From positions 1 through 10,808 of the forward strand of contig PAWC01000039.1 in assembly GCA_002713385.1 (NCBI GenBank): 10,808 bases of DNA, in the 5' to 3' direction. Position numbers and translations under genes: made by a program. Every line of letters begins with the position of its first letter. Within the stretch, counting starts at the first letter, position 1. Source of the DNA: Fidelibacterota bacterium. Its GTDB lineage: Bacteria > Fidelibacterota > Marinisomatia > Marinisomatales > TCS55. The notes beneath the pieces were generated by a model, which worked only from the letters and a program-made list of their open reading frames with translations, ran no database searches and had not been told where the DNA came from. This document shows, one piece after another, positions 1 through 6,252 of this stretch.

Positions 1-360
1 ATAGTTATCAATTACTTTTTGATATGCTTTTCTTGCTTCATCTGGTTTAAACTGATCATTCGCGTAATTCCAGCCGATATAATACTGTGCCCTGGAACTT
101 AACTCTTCATCACAACCTTTCATCTGCGCCACTTGATGTAACATTATCAATGCTGTCATGTATTGCCCTGTTTTATATCTTACTTGTGAATCATCATATA
201 ATTTTTGGCAATAAAGAGGACGTTCAGCCGCTTGTTCGGCTTTATATAGTGCAGATTGGCGTTCAGCTACAGTTGCACTGATTGTTTCGTAGTCAGGTAG
301 TGGTTGCTTAGTTGTACAACCAACTACCATTAGTAATACAAATAGTTGTATTTTTTTCAT
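1..360 (-). CDS. Putative lipoprotein with TPR-like segment, C-terminus beyond window edge
   Basis: The first 120 codons are present and the frame runs off the left edge. The N-terminus is a short lipoprotein signal: lysines 2-3, a hydrophobic run at 4-13 and a lipobox V-V-G-C with Cys15 as the likely lipidated residue, so the mature protein should be membrane-anchored and exported. Residues about 88-120 (A-Q-Y-Y-I-G-W-N-Y ... A-R-K-A-Y-Q-K-V-I-D-N-Y) look like the helix pair of a tetratricopeptide repeat, as in BamD- or YbgF-type envelope proteins. Cys51 and Cys83 could form a disulfide. The ATG at 360 is preceded by AAGGG at 8 nt spacing. A nearby upstream ATG is out of frame, so this start is secure. 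A specific function (outer-membrane assembly, Tol-Pal accessory, other) cannot be chosen from this fragment. Lipoprotein character is fairly sure; the TPR assignment is moderate. Confidence 0.75.
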   Translation of the reverse strand, partial: MKKIQLFVLLMVVGCTTKQPLPDYETISATVAERQSALYKAEQAAERPLYCQKLYDDSQVRYKTGQYMTALIMLHQVAQMKGCDEELSSRAQYYIGWNYANDQFKPDEARKAYQKVIDNY

Positions 361-406
361 CTCCGCATCCCTTACTTTTTAGGTGAGATTTAACAAAAAT
401 CTTATA

Positions 407-435
407 AATATACAATTTTTTTACTATATAATCAA
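407..435 (-). promoter_or_regulatory. Possible sigma70-type promoter for the lipoprotein gene
   Basis: On the minus strand TTGATT (435-430, 4/6 to the TTGACA consensus) is followed after 17 bp by TATATT (412-407, 5/6 to TATAAT). Transcription would start near 400, leaving a leader of about 40 nt before the ATG at 360. The area is very AT-rich, so chance matches are likely, and the lineage's own promoter consensus is unknown to me. It partly overlaps the T-run of the candidate terminator behind tRNA-Arg. Confidence 0.3.
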
Positions 436-467
436 AAAACCCCTCATTTTAAAATAACTTAAGGTTT
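434..467 (-). terminator. Weak terminator-like hairpin after tRNA-Arg
   Basis: Read on the minus strand, AAACCTT (467-461) can pair with GGGGTTT (443-437) as five Watson-Crick pairs and two G-U pairs. It encloses a 17-nt AT-rich loop and runs into six T residues (439-434). An alternative 5-bp stem, CCTTA/TGAGG, uses the same bases. The stem is weak, but the position between the tRNA and the next gene, with a T-run, suits a transcription end. Confidence 0.3.
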
Positions 468-488
468 GTACAATTAAGGTTTGTACGC
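459..488 (-). repeat. 15-bp imperfect tandem duplication at the tRNA-Arg 3' end
   Basis: On the plus strand TTAAGGTTTGTAC occurs at 459-471 and again at 474-486, giving a 15-bp period with a 2-bp spacer (AA). The right-hand copy includes the terminal bases of tRNA-Arg (485-486) plus its discriminator and trailer. The tract between tRNA and hairpin therefore repeats the tRNA's 3' flank. It looks like a local slippage duplication. Confidence 0.85.
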
Positions 489-557
489 CCGACAGGATTT
501 GAACCTGTGACCTTCGGAACCGGAATCCGACACTCTATCCAACTGAGCTACGGGCGC
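484..557 (-). tRNA. tRNA-Arg (anticodon CCG)
   Basis: A full 74-nt cloverleaf reads on the minus strand. The acceptor is GCGCCCG/CGGGCGT, the D stem GCTC/GAGT, the anticodon stem TCGGA/TCCGA and the T stem ACAGG/CCTGT with loop TTCAAAT. The seven-base anticodon loop TTCCGGT places CCG at positions 34-36, which decodes the arginine codon CGG. The body closely resembles bacterial tRNA-Arg(CCG). CCA is not encoded: discriminator A is followed by CAA, so a CCA-adding enzyme is needed. Two G-U pairs stand out, 1-72 at the acceptor end and 10-25 in the D stem. It lies 40 bp after folD on the same strand and may be transcribed with it. Confidence 0.95.
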
Positions 558-597
558 ATTTTATATAAGAATATAAATCTCTCGGCGATTGAGATGT

Positions 598-1479
598 TTA
601 TGATATGGAACGTTTTGCAGCTTCTACGGTATTTTCCACCAACATGGCTATGGTCATGGGACCAACACCGCCTGGAACAGGTGTTATTGCTGAAGCTTTA
701 TCTTTAACCGAATCAAAATCAACATCACCTACCAGCTTATAACCTTTTTCTGAATCATCCTCTATCCTGCTAATTCCGACATCAATGATCACTACTCCAT
801 CTTTAATGTGATAAGCTTTTACAAATTCAGATACACCTATCGCTGCGATGAGGATATCTGCTTGCTGTGAGTAATATGGAATATCCTTCGTACCTGAATG
901 GCAAATCGTTGTTGTCGCATTTGAAAATGATTTTTTTAAACTGGTGAGAATCGACACCGGCCGACCAACAATATTACTCCTACCTAAAACCACAACATGT
1001 TTACCTGAAGGATCTATTTTATAATATTCCAAAATCCGCATAATTCCCTTTGGTGTACAGGGAATAAACCTGGGGTGACCGGCTGTTAATCGTCCCAAAT
1101 TTTCAGGATGAAATCCATCCACATCTTTTAAAGGATTTACAGCTTCGATAATTGCTGTTTCATTCAGTTGCTCCGGTAATGGCATCTGCACGAGAATGCC
1201 ATGGAATCGCTCATCATTATTCAAATCATCAATTAGGGATAAAACATCACGTTCGCTAGTATCATCAAGCATTTTGAAAGATTCAGAATACAGATCCAAT
1301 TTGGCAAATTGATTGGTCTTACTTTTAATATATACATGTGAAGCAGGATTGTCACCCACCAAAACAGCAGCAAGCCCGGGAATGCATCCTGATGATTTTA
1401 GTTTATCTATTCTTGATTTGAGGGAATTATAAACATCTTGGCTGACTGTTTTTCCCGATAAAATTTTTGTTTCAGCCAT
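598..1479 (-). CDS. folD: Bifunctional methylenetetrahydrofolate dehydrogenase/cyclohydrolase FolD
   Basis: FolD interconverts 5,10-methylene-THF, 5,10-methenyl-THF and 10-formyl-THF in the cytoplasm. It supplies one-carbon units for purines and, with NADP(H), links to thymidylate and formyl-Met-tRNA synthesis. The protein is 293 aa, normal for the family. Visible hallmarks are the catalytic pair Tyr50 and Lys54 (Y-I-K-S-K), Asp121 in [11 protein letters not shown], the nucleotide-binding G-R-S-N-I-V-G at 166-172, and the C-terminal signature P-G-G-V-G-P-M-T at 269-276. N-terminal catalytic and central Rossmann domains are complete. The start at 1479 has no clear Shine-Dalgarno but aligns with the usual FolD N-terminus (gap of 20 bp after zapA), so it is probably translated as the last gene of the pheST-zapA transcript. 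Confidence 0.97.
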   Translation of the reverse strand: MAETKILSGKTVSQDVYNSLKSRIDKLKSSGCIPGLAAVLVGDNPASHVYIKSKTNQFAKLDLYSESFKMLDDTSERDVLSLIDDLNNDERFHGILVQMPLPEQLNETAIIEAVNPLKDVDGFHPENLGRLTAGHPRFIPCTPKGIMRILEYYKIDPSGKHVVVLGRSNIVGRPVSILTSLKKSFSNATTTICHSGTKDIPYYSQQADILIAAIGVSEFVKAYHIKDGVVIIDVGISRIEDDSEKGYKLVGDVDFDSVKDKASAITPVPGGVGPMTIAMLVENTVEAAKRSIS

Positions 1480-1499
1480 AGATGTGAGCGAAAAATATT

Positions 1500-1790
1500 T
1501 TAAAGATTTTCGTCGACAATTTCAATCAAAGACTGGACCTTGCTTTCCAATTCTGATGAAAAATTCTCTTTTTCTTTTCTATTAGTAAAAAGTTCATCAG
1601 AAATGTTCATGGCAGCAAGGATAGCTATGCGTTCTGTAGATTGAACATTAGGCATACCTTCCTGTACTTCACGCATTTTAGTATCGACATATTCAGCGAT
1701 ATTCTTTATATATGATGAATCAGTCGGAGCTTTTACGGTGTATTCATGCCCGAAAATTGATACACGGGCAAAGATATCATTATTATCCAT
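1500..1790 (-). CDS. zapA: Cell division protein ZapA
   Basis: ZapA binds FtsZ and cross-links protofilaments, stabilising the Z ring at midcell. The 96-aa protein has the family layout. The N-terminal globular part (about 7-65) carries V-S-I-F-G-H-E-Y-T-V, the Y-V-D-T-K-M-R-E-V segment at 34-42, and I-A-I-L-A-A-M-N-I-S-D-E-L at 55-67. A charged helix (about 68-96) follows, rich in Glu/Lys and suited to the coiled coil through which ZapA dimerises. The start ATG at 1790 has AGGA about 8 nt upstream, in the 22-bp gap after pheT. Sitting directly after pheT is an arrangement seen in several bacterial groups. It implies that division and translation genes share a transcript here. Family assignment is firm; interaction with FtsZ is inferred from the family. 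Confidence 0.93.
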   Translation of the reverse strand: MDNNDIFARVSIFGHEYTVKAPTDSSYIKNIAEYVDTKMREVQEGMPNVQSTERIAILAAMNISDELFTNRKEKENFSSELESKVQSLIEIVDENL

Positions 1791-1812
1791 AGTTAAATCC
1801 TATTTAAAAGTT

Positions 1813-4179
1813 TTAGTCCCTTAATTTAGCATCAAATTGTTTCGATATAATAGCTGTAATATCATTCATTGCTGAATTTATCTCCGCTTCTTCAAGTGTC
1901 TTAACAGCACTTTGAAATTCAAGATGAAAGGTAACACTTTTTTTGTTATCACCAAGTGATTTATGCTGAAAAATGTCAACCGGCTTAACTGAAATCAAAA
2001 TCTGACCACCTGCATTTAATACCGTATATGATATATCTGCTGTTTTAGTATTTTTATCAAGAACAAAATTCATATCTCTCCCTACTTTGGGATAGGGTGA
2101 CACTGCAGAATATTTAACGACATTCTTCATTGCATCAATGATTGACTTTAGCTCAATATCAAATCCAAAAATTTCATCTGCGTTTATATCTAAATTGTTG
2201 AGGATTGACTGTTTTAATTTTCCACAATGACCTATGACAGATTTTCCAAGCGCAATGGATAAACCATATTTATAATGCGTATGCTCTGTAGTTGAGAATG
2301 AAATATTTTTTATTTTTAATCTGTTGAATAATGCTTCTACTTTTCCTTTTAAGGAATGTATTGTTTGCCTCTGTTCATCATTGTGCACGCTTTTACTGAT
2401 CCAATCGCCATGTAAAACACCAGTCAGATGATAAATTTCAGAATTCTTCTTGCCAGTTTTGTATTCTTTACCGATCTCAAAAAGATTCACATTTGCATTT
2501 CCATTACGAATGTTATGATTCACAGTTTGCAAAAGTCCTGGATATAATGACGTCCGTAAATGAGACATTGCACTGCTCAAAGGATTCTGCATGGGTATAG
2601 CATTATTACCCAGTAAGCCGGCTGTATTTTCATCTGTAAGTGAATTCAAATAACATTGCCTGAAACCAAGACCAGACATCGCAATAACGATTTTACTCAA
2701 TACATCTTCAGGATCAACTTCAGCAAGATCGTATAGACCAGCATAATGAAAATTAGAATGAATTTTGTCATATCCATACACACGGCAACATTCTTCAATA
2801 AGATCCACTTCTCTTTCTAGATCGGGGCGAAATGATGGTGGTGTGCAAATCCATTTATTTTTCCCATCTTTTTTAATATCGAGTTCTAGATTAGATAATG
2901 TAGCATTAACAAAACTATCAGACAGCTCGCAGCCCGATAAAATATCGATTTTTTCTCGAGTAAGGATAATTTGTTTTTGTTTGATCTTTTTAGGATAAGC
3001 ATCAATCATCCCGGGCACCCATTCACCCCCTGCCAATTCTTCTAATAATTCTACGACACGCCAGTAAGCATTGACTGCACCTTCAGGATCAGCACCGCGC
3101 TCAAAACGTTTTGAAGCTTCTGTGGACATACCCAATGATTTTGCACTGCGGCGAATTGTGATTGGGTCAAAATAAGCACTCTCAATCAATACATTTTTCG
3201 TTTTATCAGTTACAGCTGATTCCAGGCCGCCCATTAAACCGGCAATAGCGATTGGTTTTTTTCCATCCGTAATAACCAATTCATCCGTCAGTTTTCTCTG
3301 TTCTTCATCAAGCGACATCACATGCTCACCTTTTTTGGCTTTGCGTATACAAATTGTCTGCGATGGAATTTTATCATAATCAAAAATGTGGGTGGGATGC
3401 CCCATTTCCATTAGTACATAGTTGGAAATATCCACAATGTTATTGATACTGCGCTGTCCAGCTGATTCAAGCAATTCCCGCATCCAATCCGGTGCAGGTC
3501 CAACAGTTATATTTTTTACGACTCCAGCCACATATCGCGGGCAACAATTCTTATCATCGATCTTAATTGATAAAATATCCGCAACTTCGTTCTTTTTGAA
3601 CTTGCGTTCTGCCGCAGGAGTATAATTTATTTTTGTCCCTGTTTTAACAGCAATTTCACGGGCAACTCCAACGTGGGACATGCAATCGGGACGATTCGGC
3701 GTCAAGTCTATTTCAAGATAATGCAAGTTTGAGCTTAAATAATCGCCGAAGTTTGTTCCGATTTTTGCACTTTCATTCAATACCATAATGCCTTCATGTT
3801 CATCTGAAAGACCTAATTCTCTTTCGGAACAAATCATGCCGTAGCTGCGTTCACCACGAATTTTGGCTTTCGTAATTTTAAAATCATCGCCAAGGACAGC
3901 ACCTACTTTTGCAAATGCTACTATTTGTTCAGTATCAACGTTTGGTGCTCCACAGACTACTTGGTATTCCTCTTTACCATCTGTAACAACGCACAGACTC
4001 AAACGATCTGCGTTGGGGTGTTTTTCAGCTTTTAAAATTTTTCCTACAACAATTCCTGAAAATGTCGGCTTTTTGGGAGCATCTGATTCCAGGCCCAGCA
4101 TGGTAAGCATATCAGCCAGTTCAGCAGTTGGTTGCTTTATATTAATATATTTCTTAAGCCAGGGAATAGAAACACGCAT
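1813..4179 (-). CDS. pheT: Phenylalanine-tRNA ligase beta subunit
   Basis: PheT is the beta chain of the (alpha-beta)2 phenylalanyl-tRNA synthetase. It binds tRNA-Phe and hydrolyses misacylated Tyr-tRNA(Phe). The 788-aa chain has the full bacterial domain set. An EMAP/OB-type tRNA-binding domain spans about 40-150 (V-V-G-K-I-L-K-A-E-K-H-P-N-A-D-R-L). The B3/B4 editing region spans about 210-390 (N-N-I-V-D-I-S-N-Y-V-L-M-E, I-A-I-A-G-L-M-G-G). A B5 domain covers about 405-475 (S-F-R-P-D-L-E-R-E-V-D-L-I-E-E). The class II-like core follows to about 690 and a ferredoxin-fold anticodon-binding domain completes it (about 695-788, Y-P-K-V-G-R-D). Its ATG overlaps the pheS stop by one base (TGATG), a typical device for equal production of the two subunits. 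Nothing is missing or truncated. Confidence 0.98.
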   Translation of the reverse strand: MRVSIPWLKKYINIKQPTAELADMLTMLGLESDAPKKPTFSGIVVGKILKAEKHPNADRLSLCVVTDGKEEYQVVCGAPNVDTEQIVAFAKVGAVLGDDFKITKAKIRGERSYGMICSERELGLSDEHEGIMVLNESAKIGTNFGDYLSSNLHYLEIDLTPNRPDCMSHVGVAREIAVKTGTKINYTPAAERKFKKNEVADILSIKIDDKNCCPRYVAGVVKNITVGPAPDWMRELLESAGQRSINNIVDISNYVLMEMGHPTHIFDYDKIPSQTICIRKAKKGEHVMSLDEEQRKLTDELVITDGKKPIAIAGLMGGLESAVTDKTKNVLIESAYFDPITIRRSAKSLGMSTEASKRFERGADPEGAVNAYWRVVELLEELAGGEWVPGMIDAYPKKIKQKQIILTREKIDILSGCELSDSFVNATLSNLELDIKKDGKNKWICTPPSFRPDLEREVDLIEECCRVYGYDKIHSNFHYAGLYDLAEVDPEDVLSKIVIAMSGLGFRQCYLNSLTDENTAGLLGNNAIPMQNPLSSAMSHLRTSLYPGLLQTVNHNIRNGNANVNLFEIGKEYKTGKKNSEIYHLTGVLHGDWISKSVHNDEQRQTIHSLKGKVEALFNRLKIKNISFSTTEHTHYKYGLSIALGKSVIGHCGKLKQSILNNLDINADEIFGFDIELKSIIDAMKNVVKYSAVSPYPKVGRDMNFVLDKNTKTADISYTVLNAGGQILISVKPVDIFQHKSLGDNKKSVTFHLEFQSAVKTLEEAEINSAMNDITAIISKQFDAKLRD

Positions 4180-5171
4180 CAGAACTGCTCCAGGAAACGA
4201 ACATCATTTTGGTAAAACAGGCGAATATCGTCAATGCCGTACTTCAACATAGCCATGCGCTCAATGCCCATACCAAAGGCATACCCATGCCACACAGTGG
4301 AATCATAACCAACATTATCAAACACATTAGGGTCTACCATACCGCAGCCCAGTATTTCCATCCATTTTTCCCGTTTTTCATCCCAAATATCCACTTCTGC
4401 GCTGGGTTCAGTAAAAGGGAAAAAGCTCGGTCGAAAACGCATGGTTGTACTTTCTCCAAAAAAGCGTTTCACAAAATATTCAAGGATGCCCTTCAGGTCA
4501 CCCATGGACACATTTTTATCCACGTATAATCCTTCAATTTGATGAAACAGGCAGTAGCTTTTATAACTGACAGCTTCATTGCGATATACACGACCGGGAA
4601 CGATATAGCGCAATGGCGGTTCCCGTTCTTCCATAAGATGGATTTGTACATTAGAAGTATGGGTACGTAATACCACATTATCCTCTACAAAGAAAGTATC
4701 CTGCATATCTCGCGCAGGATGATGTTTGGGAATATTCAGCGCTTCAAAATTATGGTAATCATCTTCAATCTCCGGTCCGTAAGCAACCTTGAAACCCACG
4801 GATTTGAAAATACCTTTTATTTCATCCAGTGTTTGCTGGAGAGGATGGATCGACCCGTTGGTGATGGGATAACCGGGAAGGGAGAGATCCAATAGTTGAT
4901 CATTCGTAACATGTTTTGGACCGGCAATGGAAGCAGTTTTCCGATCAAACTCCTTTTGCAGTTCTTTTTTTAATGAATTGATGGACTGCCCTGCTTTGGG
5001 TTTTTCTTTGTTGGACAATCCGGAGAGCAGAATATATAAATCAGCCAACAATCCTTTACGGCCAAAATATTTAGAGCGCAGTAAATCGATTTCCCGCTGG
5101 TCAGTGGGAAAAGAGTCAAGGTCGGCCCGAAACGATTCTCGGACCGACCCTATAGACTCAAGGATGGTCAT
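4179..5171 (-). CDS. pheS: Phenylalanine-tRNA ligase alpha subunit
   Basis: PheS carries the class II active site that activates phenylalanine and charges tRNA-Phe, working with PheT. The 330-aa chain is of usual length. Residues 1-85 form the N-terminal coiled-coil arm that contacts tRNA. Motif 1 lies around G-F-K-V-A-Y-G-P-E-I-E (126-136). The substrate pocket includes L-R-T-H-T-S (168-173), motif 2 follows around P-G-R-V-Y-R-N-E-A (192-200) with F-H-Q-I-E-G-L (209-215), and motif 3 is G-M-G-I-E-R-M-A-M-L (300-309). The R-N-E-A variant followed by C-x-F-H-Q, rather than the R-N-D form common in enterics, recalls FCB-group PheS as I remember it. The start at 5171 lies 2 bp after the rplT stop and has no strong Shine-Dalgarno, so translation probably depends on coupling to rplT. 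Confidence 0.98.
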   Translation of the reverse strand: MTILESIGSVRESFRADLDSFPTDQREIDLLRSKYFGRKGLLADLYILLSGLSNKEKPKAGQSINSLKKELQKEFDRKTASIAGPKHVTNDQLLDLSLPGYPITNGSIHPLQQTLDEIKGIFKSVGFKVAYGPEIEDDYHNFEALNIPKHHPARDMQDTFFVEDNVVLRTHTSNVQIHLMEEREPPLRYIVPGRVYRNEAVSYKSYCLFHQIEGLYVDKNVSMGDLKGILEYFVKRFFGESTTMRFRPSFFPFTEPSAEVDIWDEKREKWMEILGCGMVDPNVFDNVGYDSTVWHGYAFGMGIERMAMLKYGIDDIRLFYQNDVRFLEQF

Positions 5172-5173
5172 CT

Positions 5174-5521
5174 TCAGTTCTTTACAGAACTTACTAATTC
5201 GGCAAAAGAATCGGGATTGTTCATGGCCATGTCAGCCAAAACCTTGCGATCGAGTTCAATCTCTTTTTCTTTCAAACCGGCAATAAATGCAGAATAAGAC
5301 AAACCATGATGTCGGACAGCCGCATTGATGCGTGTGATCCATAGTCTGCGGAAAAAACGCTTCCGCTGACGGCGATCACGATAGGCATATTGCCCAGCTT
5401 TCCAGACTGCGTCTTTAGCAGCCTTGAAATTGCGGCTCCGGGCACCATAGTAGCCTTTGGCCTGCTTTACTACCTTGCGATGACGTCTGTGTCTTGGCAC
5501 AGAACTATTTGCTCTTGGCAT
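5174..5521 (-). CDS. rplT: Large ribosomal subunit protein bL20
   Basis: bL20 is an early 50S assembly protein that binds 23S rRNA directly, and in several bacteria it also represses its own operon through an rRNA-like site in the mRNA. The 115-aa product is highly basic and matches the family from end to end: [19 protein letters not shown] at 11-29, [21 protein letters not shown] at 48-68, and Y-S-A-F-I near 76-80. Its ATG has a strong AAAGGAG 6 nt upstream, located in the 11-bp gap after rpmI. bL20 autoregulation of rpmI-rplT is plausible from E. coli and Bacillus, but I could not identify the RNA site here. Confidence 0.98.
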   Translation of the reverse strand: MPRANSSVPRHRRHRKVVKQAKGYYGARSRNFKAAKDAVWKAGQYAYRDRRQRKRFFRRLWITRINAAVRHHGLSYSAFIAGLKEKEIELDRKVLADMAMNNPDSFAELVSSVKN

Positions 5522-5532
5522 CTTATACTCCT

Positions 5533-5727
5533 TTAGATTCCAAGCATCTTGCGGACGCGTTTTTCTTCAGCGTTGGAAACGAGTCCTGCATTACGCATTT
5601 TTCGTTTCGCGCTTTTGCTCCGCCTGATGAGCATGTGGCTATGGTTTGCTTTGTTACGTCGAATACGTCCGGTTCCTGTTAATTTGAACCGCTTTGCAGC
5701 GCTTCGACGTGTTTTCATCTTAGGCAT
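5533..5727 (-). CDS. rpmI: Large ribosomal subunit protein bL35
   Basis: bL35 is a small basic protein of the 50S subunit. The 64-aa sequence is typical in length and composition: [19 protein letters not shown] at the N-terminus, N-K-A-N-H-S-H-M-L at about 25-33, and a Lys/Arg-rich middle. The start ATG at 5727 is 6 nt downstream of AGGAG. That AGGAG overlaps the TAG stop of infC, so initiation on rpmI begins where infC translation ends. It lies between infC and rplT exactly as in the classical IF3 operon. Confidence 0.98.
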   Translation of the reverse strand: MPKMKTRRSAAKRFKLTGTGRIRRNKANHSHMLIRRSKSAKRKMRNAGLVSNAEEKRVRKMLGI

Positions 5728-5736
5728 TAAGTTCTC

Positions 5737-6252
5737 CTACTTTGCAGTAAACATGACGGATATTCTCCGTCCTTCTAATTCCGATTGTGTTTCAGGTTCT
5801 GAAATATCTTTCAGTATTTCTGTAATGCGTTCGAGAATAGCATCACCCATTTCTTGAGCTCTACTTAATTCCCGTCCACGGAACATAATAGTTACCTTTA
5901 ATTTACAACCATCCATTAGAAATTTTCTTCCCATGTTCATTTTTGTATTTAAATCATTTTCACCAATGGCTGGGCGAACACGTACTTCTTTTATTTTAAT
6001 AACGTGCTGTTTCTTTTTACTATTGTGAAGTTTCTTTTTAGCTTCATATTTAATTTTTCCATAATTAAGTATCTTACACACTGGTGGTTTTGAATTCGGG
6101 GCAACTTCCACCAGATCAAGACCGGCATCTTGTGCTTTATTTAATGCATCATCAATTTTTACGACACCCAGCTGTTCACCATCTTCAGAAATTAATCTGA
6201 CTTCATCGACAGCTATTTTTTCATTTATACGTGGTTTATTACTTTTTCCGAT
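5737..6252 (-). CDS. infC: Translation initiation factor IF3, with ATC start
   Basis: IF3 binds the 30S subunit, prevents premature 50S joining and checks the start codon and initiator tRNA. Reading in frame upstream of the GTG at 6111 gives a complete N-domain: N-K-P-R-I-N-E-K at 5-12, V-R-L-I-S-E-D-G-E-Q-L-G-V and L-D-L-V-E-V-A-P-N-S-K-P-P-V-C. The C-domain follows (K-E-V-R-V-R-P-A-I ... V-T-I-M-F-R-G-R-E). An in-frame TAG at 6264-6262 bounds the frame, and no ATG, GTG or TTG codon lies between it and 6111. ATC at 6252 sits 6 nt after AGGAG and gives 171 aa, the normal IF3 length. ATA at 6255 is the alternative, but it would be only 3 nt from the Shine-Dalgarno. Because IF3 rejects non-AUG starts, this start implies negative autoregulation, as established for AUU in E. 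coli infC. The gene overlaps the thrS stop by one base (TAATC). Confidence 0.95.
   Translation of the reverse strand: MGKSNKPRINEKIAVDEVRLISEDGEQLGVVKIDDALNKAQDAGLDLVEVAPNSKPPVCKILNYGKIKYEAKKKLHNSKKKQHVIKIKEVRVRPAIGENDLNTKMNMGRKFLMDGCKLKVTIMFRGRELSRAQEMGDAILERITEILKDISEPETQSELEGRRISVMFTAK

Noticed and set aside
459..557. Integration (att) site at the 3' end of tRNA-Arg
   Set aside because: The direct repeat includes only the last bases of the tRNA and its copies are 2 bp apart, with nothing inserted between them. No integrase or mobile gene is present.
577..595. Terminator between folD and tRNA-Arg (ATCTC/GAGAT hairpin)
   Set aside because: The stem is five pairs and no T-run follows on the minus strand; the sequence after it is just AT-rich.
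3863..5286. Plus-strand open frames opposite pheT, pheS and rplT
   Set aside because: They lie antisense to strongly conserved genes, have no recognisable motifs and are best explained as shadows of the coding strand.
5737..6111. infC starting at GTG 6111
   Set aside because: This would remove the conserved IF3 N-domain, which is intact upstream in the same frame, and there is no Shine-Dalgarno before it.
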